DNA of 59,184 nucleotides from RGIG1681 sp045596905 (GTDB lineage: Bacteria > Bacillota > Clostridia > Christensenellales > UBA1242), in NCBI GenBank assembly GCA_045596905.1, contig JAZODG010000016.1, positions 1 through 59,184 of the forward strand, read 5' to 3'. Position numbers and translations under genes: made by a program. The notes under the pieces were generated by a model. The model worked only from the letters and a program-made list of their open reading frames with translations. It ran no database searches and was not told the DNA's origin. Below are positions 58,821 through 59,184 of the stretch, in pieces. The first letter of the stretch is position 1, and each line of letters begins with the position of its first letter.

Positions 58821-59184
58821 ATTTCAGATAAAAATTTTTCATCAGAACTTGATGAGTTTTCATTCTTTTTAAATAGGCAAAAAACTGAAAATAATAACAT
58901 GATTGAACCTGTGATTAAATAGAAAAAAGAGAATGGAATAAAGAGTGAAAACAGTAAAAGAGATAGACCAGAAAAGAAGAAATGTTTGAATTGTTTTTTT
59001 GTTAAAATAACTTTTTTTGACATGTAATTTTTTGCTTGATTTTTGAAAGAAATTTTTTGTTTTTCTTCTTTCAAAATTGGAAAGATGTTTTTTTGCTCCA
59101 TTATTTTTGTGATAATGTCAGGAGATAGAAGGTTAATTTTTAAGCTTGTAATTTTGAATAAATTTTCAAACGATTCATCATAAG
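58811..59184 (-). CDS. Partial membrane protein of unknown function (C-terminal part)
   Basis: The minus-strand frame stays open from the window edge (YDESFENLFKITSLKINLLS ...) through an internal ATG at 59101, so the start lies outside the window. The visible 123 or so residues are a helical soluble part rich in Lys followed by two membrane helices (FFFSGLSLLLFSLFIPFSFF and TGSIMLLFSVFCLF) and a short charged tail. Not recognised. Confidence 0.65.
   Translation of the reverse strand, partial: YDESFENLFKITSLKINLLSPDIITKIMEQKNIFPILKEEKQKISFKNQAKNYMSKKVILTKKQFKHFFFSGLSLLLFSLFIPFSFFYLITGSIMLLFSVFCLFKKNENSSSSDEKFLSEIKK

Noticed and set aside
1..59184. Alternative genetic code (TGA as Trp), suggested by high A/T
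   Set aside because: TGA ends uvrA and prp at correct positions and tryptophan is encoded by TGG, so code 11 applies.

Overview
This window reads as chromosome from an AT-rich Gram-positive bacterium of the Clostridia type, probably an uncultured gut lineage. Evidence: low G+C, Shine-Dalgarno sites of the AGGAG/GGGG kind, Firmicutes-specific genes (ctsR-mcsA-mcsB-clpC, floA, prp with an L27 precursor, a SpoVB-like flippase beside DUF421 and DUF4363, long-form hpf, a Phe T-box), and TGA used as a stop. No phage, insertion sequence, rRNA or CRISPR array was seen. The species cannot be named from sequence alone.

Layout. 1-6.8 kb: 3' part of uvrA, an anchored hypothetical protein, DUF421-DUF4363 converging on a SpoVB-like flippase, and a YghO-like acyltransferase. 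6.9-13.1 kb: one very large surface protein on the minus strand. 13.3-14.1 kb: two half-size TauE/SafE transporters. 14.2-18.7 kb: an Rnf-like operon in the order C-D-E-A-B with no rnfG. 18.8-23 kb: a Ppx/GppA protein, a lipoprotein, a membrane-anchored protein and an MreB-like protein. 23.1-25.1 kb: M50 protease, rplU-prp-rpmA. 25.2-30.9 kb: flavin split-barrel protein, ogg, a small putative metalloprotease, floA with a membrane partner, and two hypothetical genes. 31-37.6 kb: polA, lytic transglycosylase, ASCH-like protein, tRNA-Leu, gmk and acidic or lipoprotein genes. 37.6-42.1 kb: metG behind an attenuator-like leader, TspO, an ABC-F protein. 42.2-42.9 kb: six tRNA genes. 43-45.6 kb: HEPN-like gene, small coiled protein, macro-domain protein, DegV. 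45.7-50.6 kb: ctsR-mcsA-mcsB-clpC, then hpf. 50.6-58.8 kb: orphan ABC ATPase, PucR-type HTH protein, nth-obg-yhbY-peptidase E, and T-box-pheS-pheT. The window ends in a partial minus-strand gene.

Two systems stand out. The Rnf-like complex keeps its iron-sulfur input (RnfB) and membrane core, but lacks RnfG, lacks the RnfC motifs expected for NADH/FMN, and has lost one expected cluster cysteine in each of RnfE and RnfA. It may be a remodelled ferredoxin-linked membrane complex. The McsB in the ctsR operon has lost essentially every phosphagen-kinase active-site residue while staying in its usual operon, so it looks like a pseudo-kinase. Smaller signals are a tRNA-Leu with an AAG anticodon, a five-segment attenuator in front of metG, several starts placed exactly 6 nt after a -10 box without a Shine-Dalgarno (candidate leaderless genes), and a macro-domain protein missing its usual metal ligands.
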